Source of the DNA: an uncultured Lachnospiraceae bacterium
GTDB taxonomy: Bacteria; Bacillota_A; Clostridia; Lachnospirales; Lachnospiraceae
DNA length: 20,295 bases
Direction of reading: 5' to 3'
Assembly (NCBI GenBank): GCA_900553635.1
Contig: USDU01000013.1
Location: forward strand, 1-20,295
This document shows positions 1-6,837 of the stretch, piece by piece. The notes beneath the pieces were generated by a model. The model was not told the DNA's origin. It ran no database searches and saw only the letters and a program-made list of their open reading frames with translations. Both the position numbers and the translations under genes were made by a program. The first letter of the stretch is position 1; each line of letters opens with the position of its first letter.

Positions 1-379
1 AGCCGGAAAGAGCCGGATTCAGCCGGTTCTTTCCAAGGCCACCGAAAGGCATCTTGATCACGCCGACAGCAAAAAGCCCTCCTAAGGCTCCAAGCCACAG
101 AGGCGCGTTTGCCGGCAGCATCAGGGCCAGCAATTCCCCCGTCACCATGGCACTTCCGTCCGCCACAGTCAGCGGCTTATCCCGAAACGCTTCAATGGTA
201 AATTCTGTAAGTGTACAGGTGACAACGCAAATCAGCAGATGCAGAAGTACCCGCGGTCCGAAATGAAGGACGCCGAAAATCTCCGCAGGCAAAAGCGCCA
301 GAAGCATCATCCGTATCATACCTGCTGTCGTCATCGTTCCCTTCACATGAGGAAAGATCCATTTGTAATTTTTTTCCAT
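1..379 (-). CDS. rnfD: RnfD, Rnf complex membrane subunit D (N-terminal part only)
   Basis: RnfD is a membrane subunit of the Rnf complex, which couples electron flow from reduced ferredoxin to NAD+ with Na+ or H+ export; it carries covalently bound FMN. The gene starts at an ATG at 377-379 behind a GGGAGG ribosome binding site and runs off the window edge, leaving about 126 residues. The visible part has hydrophobic segments and the family-typical run DGSAMVTGELLALMLP (about residues 74-89), followed by a GGLFAVGVIK segment and FGGLGKNRLNPALSG, which closely resembles the conserved RnfD N-terminal half. The FMN-attachment threonine lies further on, outside the window. It starts 15 nt after the rnfC stop, matching the common rnfCDGEAB order, so rnfG/E/A/B are expected beyond coordinate 1. 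Identification is firm although the gene is cut. Confidence 0.9.
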   Translation of the reverse strand, partial: MEKNYKWIFPHVKGTMTTAGMIRMMLLALLPAEIFGVLHFGPRVLLHLLICVVTCTLTEFTIEAFRDKPLTVADGSAMVTGELLALMLPANAPLWLGALGGLFAVGVIKMPFGGLGKNRLNPALSG

Positions 380-394
380 TGTCTCATTTCCTCC

Positions 395-1705
395 CTATCT
401 TCTTCCCTGTGCCAGCAGCTTCCGGCGCATGTCCTGAATGGACGGAGCCAGCTGTCTTCTGGCCGGGCATACAAAACTGCAGCTTCCGCAGCCCAAGCAT
501 TCCATGCCGTTCATATCCCGGAACTCCTGCTCTTTTCCGGCCTCCGCCGCGTCCGCAAGCTTTGTGGGCAAAAGATAAATCGGGCAGGCCTCTGTACAGG
601 AACCGCATCGGATGCAGACGCCCGGCTTATCCGTATAATCCTGACTCATGCACAGAAATCCGGTTACTGTCTTTGTCACCGGAACCTCCAGGTTCTTCAT
701 CTCCACACCGCGCATGGGACCGCCGCAGACAAACTTCTTCGGCTGCTTCGCGTAACCGCCCGCTGCCTCCGGAAGCTCCGAAAAACTGGTGCCGATCCGA
801 ACCAGAAAATTTTTCGGTTCCTTCAACGCTTTTCCGGTCACCGTCACTGCCCGCTTCGTCACCGGAAGGCCGAGAACCAGCGCCTCATAGATGGCGTGAA
901 GCGTTTCCACATTCAGTACGATACAGCCCGCGTCTGCCGGAAGCTGGGACGTGTTGATCTCCGCGCCGGTACAGGCGTAGATCAGCATACGCTCCGCACC
1001 CTGGGGATACTTGGTTTCCAGTACCCGAACCTCCATCCGGGGTTCACTTCCGCTGGCCATCTGCATGGCTGTAATGGCGTCCCGTTTATTATCCTCCATG
1101 GCAAAAATACCGGTAGCACGCTCAAAAAGACTCAAAACAATCCGAAGTCCCTCAACCAGACACTCCGGCGATTCCAGCATTCTACGGTAATCGCTGGTCA
1201 TATAGGGCTCACATTCGGTACCGTTGATCAGGACATAACGGATTCTCTTGGGATTCCGTACTGACAGCTTGATATGGGTCGGGAATCCGGCTCCTCCCAT
1301 ACCGACCACTCCGGCCTCCTGGATCCGGCGCAGGCGCTCCCCAACCTCCAGCTCCTGCCAGGGCTTTATCTCCGAAACCGGCATTTTTTCGTACAGACCG
1401 TCATTTTCGACTACCACAGACAAAATCTCTTTTCCGGATACGGTTTTCCGCGGCTCAATCGCCTTTACCGTACCGGACACCGACGCATGAACCGGCGCGG
1501 AGATATCGCCACTGGCCTTCGCAAGGAGCTGTCCCTCCAGTACCCGGTCTCCCACAGCTACCACCGGCACTGCCGTGCCGCCGATATGCTGACGCAGGGG
1601 ATAGATCAGATCTCCCTTCGGCAGATACTCCTCCAATGCTTTTTCTCTTGTAAACCGCTTTCTCTTGTGCGGAAACACTCCGCCCTTAAAGGTCACATGT
1701 GCCAT
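395..1705 (-). CDS. rnfC: RnfC, NADH/flavin/Fe-S subunit of the Rnf complex
   Basis: RnfC is the peripheral cytoplasmic subunit of Rnf that binds FMN and NAD(H) and carries two 4Fe-4S clusters, passing electrons between NAD and the membrane part. The 436-residue product opens with the RnfC N-terminal domain (FKGGVFPHKRK), then a biotinyl-like barrel region (about 40-100), the glycine-rich nucleotide/flavin motif GVVGMGGAGFPTH (132-144) and NGTECEPY (161-168). Two ferredoxin motifs close the protein: C364-C367-C370-C374 and C403-C406-C409-C413, each ending in CP. Length is near the family norm for Clostridia; the long alanine/lysine-rich tail of proteobacterial RnfC is absent. The ATG start is preceded by GGAG with rather long spacing (about 12 nt). 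Gene order rnfC-rnfD supports an rnf operon whose remainder lies outside the window. Confidence 0.96.
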   Translation of the reverse strand: MAHVTFKGGVFPHKRKRFTREKALEEYLPKGDLIYPLRQHIGGTAVPVVAVGDRVLEGQLLAKASGDISAPVHASVSGTVKAIEPRKTVSGKEILSVVVENDGLYEKMPVSEIKPWQELEVGERLRRIQEAGVVGMGGAGFPTHIKLSVRNPKRIRYVLINGTECEPYMTSDYRRMLESPECLVEGLRIVLSLFERATGIFAMEDNKRDAITAMQMASGSEPRMEVRVLETKYPQGAERMLIYACTGAEINTSQLPADAGCIVLNVETLHAIYEALVLGLPVTKRAVTVTGKALKEPKNFLVRIGTSFSELPEAAGGYAKQPKKFVCGGPMRGVEMKNLEVPVTKTVTGFLCMSQDYTDKPGVCIRCGSCTEACPIYLLPTKLADAAEAGKEQEFRDMNGMECLGCGSCSFVCPARRQLAPSIQDMRRKLLAQGRR

Positions 1706-1742
1706 GAATTTTTATCACTCCGGTATTTTTTATTTCAACTGG

Positions 1743-2672
1743 TTACTGTTCTCTGGAACCCTTGCCAACCTTCCGTACCGCACGCTCTTTCAGCGCCTGC
1801 GCCCGGGACTTCATGTTCGGGTAAGCGTTCATGGTACGTCTGGTAAATACGTTACCCATACCTTTCAGACGCTCAAAGCGCTTCTGCGCAGCGCCGAAAC
1901 GCTCGGCCAGCTCTGCCAGACGTCCTTCCTGACGGGCTTTAAATTCTTCAGGAGACTCACCCGCAAAGGCTACCATTGCATTGACCCGATCCTCAAGACG
2001 CTGTTTCAGCTCCGGTACATACTCAGGCAGACGGTAATGGGCCAGCCGTTCTTTGAGTTCCTCGGTGCTCTCATAGAGCTTCGTATTCTGGATATATTCG
2101 TACAGCTCGTCCATAACCGCGTCCATATTCCGCAGCTTCTCGCCAATCTGCATGGCGTTCATGTAGGACATGCCGAAATCCACCGCGTATACCAGGGTCG
2201 CCACGCTCACCAGCAGCTTTCCGGTCGCCACGCTGTACAGGCTCACAATCCAGTCCACAAAAGGCTGAAATACATAAAAGAGAATCACGGAAAACACTCC
2301 CCAGCCCAGGGATGCGCCCAGACAGATGCGCCCCTGAAAATTAAACTTATTCTTGCTGTAATCCCACCAGCTGGTATGGAACAGAGCCTCCATCAGAACC
2401 GCCGTAACATATTCCAGAATTGTCGGCACAATCACGCCGCAGATATAGAGCAACAGAATATTTCCGGCGATGGGCTTCAGAATCAGATAGACGATGACAG
2501 CCCCGAAGCCATAGATGGTGCAGACCGGACCGGTCACAAAGCCTCGATTGACCAGTTTCTTCTCCTTTATGGATACGTAGGAGCTTTCCCAGAGCCATCC
2601 CAAGAAGCTATAGATATAAAACCAGTTGACGATATGGTAAATGTCCACGCCTGCAATCTGTATATTCCACAT
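1743..2672 (-). CDS. Putative ABC-transporter type IV family membrane protein (PF06541-like)
   Basis: Function unknown. The N-terminal half (about residues 1-165) has several hydrophobic helices and the motifs FYIYSFLGWLWESSYVS, NRGFVTGPVCTIYGFG and FHTSWWDYS, which recall the small membrane family described as putative ABC-transporter type IV. The C-terminal half (about 165-309) is soluble, charged and probably helical, with many E/R/K and repeats of the ERL/ERFGAAQKRFERL kind; it ends in a basic tail. I chose the second Met, MWNIQIAGVD, as start (ATG at 2670-2672). It has AAGGAG about 10 nt upstream, whereas an upstream in-frame start at 2717 has no good ribosome binding site and would run into the intergenic hairpin. 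It lies between the S1-type gene and rnfC in the same direction, 37 nt before rnfC. No partner ATPase is adjacent, so a transporter role is only a family label. Confidence 0.75.
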   Translation of the reverse strand: MWNIQIAGVDIYHIVNWFYIYSFLGWLWESSYVSIKEKKLVNRGFVTGPVCTIYGFGAVIVYLILKPIAGNILLLYICGVIVPTILEYVTAVLMEALFHTSWWDYSKNKFNFQGRICLGASLGWGVFSVILFYVFQPFVDWIVSLYSVATGKLLVSVATLVYAVDFGMSYMNAMQIGEKLRNMDAVMDELYEYIQNTKLYESTEELKERLAHYRLPEYVPELKQRLEDRVNAMVAFAGESPEEFKARQEGRLAELAERFGAAQKRFERLKGMGNVFTRRTMNAYPNMKSRAQALKERAVRKVGKGSREQ

Positions 2673-2710
2673 ACTGTCCTTTCTCCTTATGTATTTCACA
2701 AAATTATGCC

Positions 2711-2759
2711 CAGACAAGGCGCGAGGACACGCACGCCAAAGTGCCTGTCCTCCCGTCTG
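2711..2759 (-). terminator. Hairpin after the S1-type gene (weak terminator or mRNA-processing structure)
   Basis: In the 112-nt gap after the S1-type stop codon lies a strong stem. GAGGACA (2723-2729) pairs with TGTCCTC (2746-2752) and GCAC (2731-2734) pairs with GTGC (2741-2744) across one C/C mismatch, with a 6-nt loop. Outer arms CAGAC (2711-2715) and GTCTG (2755-2759) may extend it. On the minus strand no T-run follows directly, so it is not a textbook intrinsic terminator. It may attenuate or protect the 3' end of the upstream mRNA. Confidence 0.5.
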
Positions 2760-2784
2760 TGTATATCCGTTTGTAATTCTTTTC

Positions 2785-3894
2785 TTACTCTTCCTCAGCT
2801 GCTACCGCGTCGATGTCCACATCTGCCACATCGCCGGCTGTCTCGTTGCTCTGCAGTGCCTTCATGCTCAGAGAAATCTTCTTATCCTCGCCATTGAAGT
2901 CTACAACCTTTGCCTCGATCTCCTGACCGATGCTCAGTACGTCAGACGGCTTCTCTACGTGCTCTCTGGAAATCTGGGATACATGAAGCAGTGCGTCTAC
3001 ACCCGGCTCCAGCTCCACAAATGCGCCGAAATCTGTCATTCTTGCCACCTTACCGGTAACTACGTTGCCTACTGCATACTTGTCAGCAGCATACAGCCAC
3101 GGATTCTGATCCTCAAATTTCAGGCTCAGGGCGATCTTGGTATCACGGATATCCTTAATCAGGACATTGAGCTTCTCGCCAACCTTGAATACCTTCTTCG
3201 GATTCTCTACGCGTCCCCAGGACATCTCAGAGATATGAAGCAGACCGTCTGCTCCGCCCAGATCTACGAATGCACCGAAATCGGTTACGTTCTTTACAAC
3301 ACCCTCTACCACATCGCCTACATGGATGCGCTCGAAGAGCTCTTTCTGCTTCTCAGCTTTTTCAGCAACGATCAGCTGCTTACGGTTACCGATGATGCGG
3401 CCACGGCGCGGATTGAACTCGGTAATAACAAAGCTGATCTCCTGACCTTCATACTTCGCCAGGTTCTTCTCATAGGTATCGGATACCAGGCTTGCCGGGA
3501 TGAATACTCTGGACTCATCTACAACAACGCTTAAGCCGCCGTCCAGAACCTGGGTAACCGGTGCTGTCAGCACTTCCTCGTTCTCAAAAGCCTCTTTCAG
3601 ACGCTTGCTGCCCTTCTCGGCTGCCAGACGCTTGTAGGTCAAGAGAACCTGTCCCTCGCCGTCGTTGACCTTCAGAACCTTTACTTCCATGGTATCACCT
3701 ACATGGATGACTGTGGTCAGGTCGATGGGGCTGTTGCTGTATTCATTCTTGGTCAGGATACCGTCGGATTTGTAGCCTATGTTCAAGATGGCTTCATCTT
3801 CTTTGACATCAATCACAGTGCCTTCGACAACCTCTCCGTTTCTTATTGTTTTCAGTGAACCTTCAAGCATTTGTTCAAAACTTAATTCTGACAT
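2785..3894 (-). CDS. rpsA: S1 RNA-binding domain protein, ribosomal protein S1 homologue
   Basis: The 369-residue product carries four S1 (OB-fold) RNA-binding domains at about 19-88, 106-173, 190-260 and 275-345. The third and fourth are the most canonical, with TDFGAFVDLGGADGLLHISEMSW and TDFGAFVELEPGVDALLHVSQIS. E. coli S1 has six domains; four-domain forms are typical of Firmicutes, where the protein binds mRNA and translation components. The tail is acidic (DVDIDAVAAEEE). I chose ATG at 3892-3894 (MSELSFEQML) because GGAGG sits about 9 nt upstream. An upstream TTG at 3912 in the same frame would add six residues but lies on the ribosome binding site. The gene overlaps the 3' end of ispH by 20 nt in the +1 frame, so translation is probably coupled. 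Many Clostridia carry IspH and S1 as one fused protein; here they are two reading frames. Confidence 0.93.
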   Translation of the reverse strand: MSELSFEQMLEGSLKTIRNGEVVEGTVIDVKEDEAILNIGYKSDGILTKNEYSNSPIDLTTVIHVGDTMEVKVLKVNDGEGQVLLTYKRLAAEKGSKRLKEAFENEEVLTAPVTQVLDGGLSVVVDESRVFIPASLVSDTYEKNLAKYEGQEISFVITEFNPRRGRIIGNRKQLIVAEKAEKQKELFERIHVGDVVEGVVKNVTDFGAFVDLGGADGLLHISEMSWGRVENPKKVFKVGEKLNVLIKDIRDTKIALSLKFEDQNPWLYAADKYAVGNVVTGKVARMTDFGAFVELEPGVDALLHVSQISREHVEKPSDVLSIGQEIEAKVVDFNGEDKKISLSMKALQSNETAGDVADVDIDAVAAEEE

Positions 3895-4726
3895 GTTTTT
3901 GAACCTCCTCAATAATTTTGTTTGGGGTCGAAGCCCCTGCTGTAATACCTACGCAACGGATGGACTGCGATGTCTTCAAATCCAAATCATCAAGTGACTG
4001 TATATAGTAAGTATTTTCACATTCTTTTTTACATATTTCAAATAGCTTCTGTGTGTTGGAGCTGTGACTTCCTCCGATCACTATCATCGCGTCTACATCG
4101 GACGCAATTTCCCGGGCTTCGGTCTGACGCTCCTCGGTTGCACTACAGATCGTATTTAAAACAATTATATCATAACCCTTTTTTGAAATAATTTCAACTA
4201 TATCTTCAAATTTATTGTAGTTAAATGTCGTCTGGGACACAATGCAGAGCTTTTCACCCATCGGCAGGGCAAAGTTTTCCGCTTCTTCAAGGGATTCCAC
4301 CACGTAGGCAGGTTTTTCGCACCAGCCACGGATGCCCTCCACCTCGGGATGCTTTGCATTACCGATGATCAGGATGTGACGTCCGTTGGCTTCTTCCTTC
4401 CGGGCGATACGGTGAATCTTTTTCACAAAAGGACAGGTGGCATCCACCAGATTCACGCCCTGCTGTTTCAGAAGCTCATACACCTTTTCCCCCACGCCGT
4501 GGGCCCGGATGATGACTGTACCGCTGGTGAGGCTTTTCAGTTCTTCTTCGGAGTTCAGAACTTTTACGCCCTTTTCCTCCAGTTCCTGTACCACGATTTC
4601 ATTGTGTACAATGGGGCCATAAGTGTAAATGGGGCCCTCCGCCTGCTCCACCTGTTCGTATACCGTGTCCACGGCCCGACGCACGCCAAAGCAGAACCCG
4701 GCCGTCTTCGCAAGCCTTACTTCCAT
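3875..4726 (-). CDS. ispH: 4-hydroxy-3-methylbut-2-enyl diphosphate reductase (IspH)
   Basis: IspH performs the last step of the MEP isoprenoid pathway, reducing HMBPP to isopentenyl and dimethylallyl diphosphate with a 4Fe-4S cluster. The 283-residue protein shows the three cluster cysteines C12 (GFCFGVRRAVD), C98 (DATCPFVKK) and C194 (NTICSATEERQ). Substrate-binding residues are also visible: H41, H76 (RAHG), H126 and E128 (KHPEVEG), plus the IGGSHSSNT and TAGASTPN motifs. Length fits stand-alone IspH. The ATG start has GAGGAGG directly upstream, overlapping the cmk stop codon, which lies 11 nt away. The last codons (HVRIKF, then TGA) contain the start and ribosome binding site of the S1-type gene. 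cmk-ispH-S1 is a conserved cluster in Clostridia, which corroborates all three calls. Confidence 0.97.
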   Translation of the reverse strand: MEVRLAKTAGFCFGVRRAVDTVYEQVEQAEGPIYTYGPIVHNEIVVQELEEKGVKVLNSEEELKSLTSGTVIIRAHGVGEKVYELLKQQGVNLVDATCPFVKKIHRIARKEEANGRHILIIGNAKHPEVEGIRGWCEKPAYVVESLEEAENFALPMGEKLCIVSQTTFNYNKFEDIVEIISKKGYDIIVLNTICSATEERQTEAREIASDVDAMIVIGGSHSSNTQKLFEICKKECENTYYIQSLDDLDLKTSQSIRCVGITAGASTPNKIIEEVQKHVRIKF

Positions 4727-4737
4727 ATGCGCCTCCT

Positions 4738-5394
4738 CTAGCGGATCAGGGCGGTAATCGCCTCAATCACCTCTTCGATGGTCATATCAGAGGAATCCAC
4801 GTAAACCGCATCTTCCGCCTGACGAAGGGGCGCGAATTCCCGCTCCATATCCCGCTTGTCCCGCTCGATAATGTCAGCCTCAATGGCCGCCAGATCACAG
4901 GTCTCACCCTTTTCCGTCAGCTCGTCATAGCGGCGCTTGGCGCGGCAGGCGCTGGACGCGGTCAGATAGACCTTTACATTGGCCTTCGGAAGCACATAAG
5001 TGCCGATATCCCGGCCATCCATGACCACATTTTCCCGCTCGGCCAGGGCGCGCTGCAGCTCCACCAGCTTCAGGCGTACGTCCTTATTTACAGAGGACGC
5101 AGAAGCCATATTGCCTACCTCCTCGGTGCGGAGCAATCCAGTTACGTTCTCACCGTTCAATAATACCTGCTGTAAGCCGTCCTTGTATGCAATCGTAATA
5201 TCAGCGTCACGGCTTGCCGCACTGATTTTTCCGCTCTCGTCCGCACTAATCCCCCGGCGCAGCAAATACAGCGCCATGGCACGGTACATAGCTCCCGTAT
5301 CCACATAGATGTACCCCATCTTCTTCGCCACTGCCTTAGCAATGGTGCTTTTTCCGGCTCCCGCCGGTCCGTCAATCGCTATCTGATATGTCAT
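4738..5394 (-). CDS. cmk: Cytidylate kinase
   Basis: Cytidylate kinase phosphorylates CMP and dCMP with ATP to give CDP and dCDP in pyrimidine nucleotide salvage. The 218-residue protein has the P-loop GPAGAGKST at 9-17, the YVDTGAMYRA motif that binds CMP, DGRDIGTYVLP, the LTASSACRAKRRYDEL segment and the lid arginines in RDKRDMEREFAPL. Length is normal for the bacterial enzyme. The ATG start is preceded by GAGGAGG at good spacing. It lies 11 nt downstream of the flavoprotein gene and 11 nt upstream of ispH, so it is mid-operon. Confidence 0.97.
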   Translation of the reverse strand: MTYQIAIDGPAGAGKSTIAKAVAKKMGYIYVDTGAMYRAMALYLLRRGISADESGKISAASRDADITIAYKDGLQQVLLNGENVTGLLRTEEVGNMASASSVNKDVRLKLVELQRALAERENVVMDGRDIGTYVLPKANVKVYLTASSACRAKRRYDELTEKGETCDLAAIEADIIERDKRDMEREFAPLRQAEDAVYVDSSDMTIEEVIEAITALIR

Positions 5395-5405
5395 AGGTTC
5401 CTCCT

Positions 5406-6632
5406 CTATACAGCATTACCGGCTGCGTAGGCCGTGGACCAGGCAATCTGCAGATTGAATCCGCCGGTCACTGCGTCCAGTTCCAGTACCTCACCGATAA
5501 AGTATAATCCTTTTACGAATTTTGATTCCATGGTGGAAGGATTGATCTCCTTCACAGCCACGCCGCCTTTGGTAATAATCGCCTCTTTGTAATCCCGAAG
5601 CCCCGTCACGGTCATAGGCAGGCTTTTGGTCAGCTTCACAAAGCCCTGCCGCTCCTCCCGGGAGATATCATGTACCTTCTTATCTTGGTCGATGCCACTG
5701 AGGCCAATCATCACCGGCGTTAATTTAGCCGGGAACAGGCTGCCGATCACATTTTTGAAGCTCTTATTGTGATTTGCGTCAAACTCCCTTAGGATACGTT
5801 GGTCAAGCTGTTCCTCACTGAGCGCGGGTTTCAGATCCAGTACCGCCTTAAGCTCCTGCTTTGCCGCCAGGGTTCCCACGTAGCTGCTGGCTGTCAGCAC
5901 CAGTGGTCCGGTGATACCGAAATGGGTGAACATCATCTCTCCGAACTCCCGGAATACCTCTTTCTTTCCATTGCAGATCCGAAGCTCCACATTTTTCAGG
6001 GAAAGTCCCTGTAAATCCTTTACAAATTGTTCCCGGATATTAAAAGGAGTCAGGGACGGGATGCAGTCGGTCACCTTATGGCCCGCCTCTTTTGCGAAAC
6101 GGTAGCCGTCGCCTGTGGAACCGGTTACCGGATAGGAAAGACCGCCCGTGGCCACAATAACCGCGTCACCCTCTATCCGGGTTTTATCTGACAAAATCAG
6201 ACCTCTGGCTTCTCCCGCTTCAACGATAATATCTTTTACTTCTGTATTCAAGTGAACCTCTACGCCAGCACGCCGCATACTGCGCCGCAGCGTATCCAGC
6301 ACATCCGCCGATCTGTCCGACAACGGGAAGACACGTTCCCCCCGCTCCGTCTTGATCTTCAGACCCTCTTCTTCGAAAAAGGCCATGGCGTCCTGGTTGG
6401 TGAAGCCGTAAAAGGCGCTGTATAAAAAACGGCTGTTGGTCCGCACGCTGGCGAAAAGAGCGTCCATGTCGCAGGCATTGGTCAGATTACAGCGACCCTT
6501 TCCCGTAATATACAGCTTCTTACCCAGCTTTTCATTTTTCTCATATACGTGGACCTCATGGCCGTTTCTGGCCGAGAAAATGGAAGCCAGCATACCGGCT
6601 GCGCCGCCGCCCACGATCAATACCTTGCTCAT
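5406..6632 (-). CDS. HI0933/YhiN-family FAD-dependent flavoprotein
   Basis: This is a predicted NAD(P)/FAD-dependent oxidoreductase of the HI0933 (YhiN) family; the substrate of this family is not established. The N-terminal Rossmann motif VLIVGGGAAGMLAS (4-17), the acidic E at the end of the second strand (HVYEK) and GKGRCNLTN, a family signature, are clear. The C-terminus has the second FAD contact GLYFIGEVLELDAVTGGFNLQIAWSTA. I chose ATG at 6630-6632 (MSKVLIVGGG): it puts the FAD motif at the N-terminus as usual and has a purine-rich AGAGAG sequence upstream. An in-frame start at 6680 would add 16 polar, Cys-containing residues with no homology expected. Product 408 residues, normal for the family. 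It heads the operon with cmk, ispH and S1; no convincing -10/-35 pair was found in the 100 nt upstream. Confidence 0.93.
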   Translation of the reverse strand: MSKVLIVGGGAAGMLASIFSARNGHEVHVYEKNEKLGKKLYITGKGRCNLTNACDMDALFASVRTNSRFLYSAFYGFTNQDAMAFFEEEGLKIKTERGERVFPLSDRSADVLDTLRRSMRRAGVEVHLNTEVKDIIVEAGEARGLILSDKTRIEGDAVIVATGGLSYPVTGSTGDGYRFAKEAGHKVTDCIPSLTPFNIREQFVKDLQGLSLKNVELRICNGKKEVFREFGEMMFTHFGITGPLVLTASSYVGTLAAKQELKAVLDLKPALSEEQLDQRILREFDANHNKSFKNVIGSLFPAKLTPVMIGLSGIDQDKKVHDISREERQGFVKLTKSLPMTVTGLRDYKEAIITKGGVAVKEINPSTMESKFVKGLYFIGEVLELDAVTGGFNLQIAWSTAYAAGNAV

Positions 6633-6733
6633 GCAAATTTCTCTCTTTCTATCTGTACACCTGTAGCAGCTCATCATCACAATGTCACATCGTTTCGGGT
6701 GAAATAGTGAATTTCATACGGATACTTCATAAT

Positions 6734-6770
6734 GTAAAAACAGCGTCGGCGAAAATTCGCCAACGCTGTT
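6734..6770 (-). terminator. Rho-independent terminator of the decarboxylase operon
   Basis: AACAGCGT (6739-6746) pairs with ACGCTGTT (6763-6770) and GGCGA (6748-6752) with TCGCC (6757-6761), with one internal mismatch and a 4-nt loop. Read on the minus strand, the stem is followed at once by a run of T (CTGTTTTTACATT). It ends the transcript that finishes with the OadA-type gene and separates it from the flavoprotein operon. Confidence 0.85.
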
Positions 6771-6812
6771 AGTGTACCACATTTTTGCCGGATCGGCAAT
6801 CTGCGATTTCAA

Positions 6813-6837
6813 AATCTGATTTTTCAAAAATCCGATT
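6813..6837. repeat. Imperfect inverted repeat at the oadA stop codon
   Basis: AATCTGATTTTT (6813-6824) and AAAAATCCGATT (6826-6837) are inverted copies of 12 nt with one mismatch around a single central C. The repeat overlaps the TAA stop of the OadA-type gene. A smaller hairpin TGCCG/CGGCA lies at 6786-6798, so three hairpins stand in tandem before and including the terminator at 6734-6770. The likely role is mRNA 3'-end protection; no T-tract follows this one. Confidence 0.5.

Noticed and set aside
239..1264. A plus-strand open frame of 341 codons opposite rnfC
   Set aside because: It is antisense to the firmly identified rnfC, has no good ribosome binding site, and its His/Arg/Leu/Cys-rich composition is typical of shadow frames over GC-rich genes.
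1665..2897. A plus-strand open frame of 410 codons spanning parts of three genes
   Set aside because: It crosses rnfC, the membrane protein gene, an intergenic hairpin and the S1-type gene in antisense and shows no domain; chance frame.
3875..3912. Programmed -1 frameshift joining ispH to S1
   Set aside because: The S1 frame is +1 relative to ispH, so a -1 shift cannot reach it; S1 has its own GGAGG and ATG.
6633..6733. Promoter for the flavoprotein-cmk-ispH-S1 operon
   Set aside because: I looked for paired -35/-10 elements on the minus strand and found only poor matches (for example TTGTGA with TGTACA), so none is annotated although one is expected.
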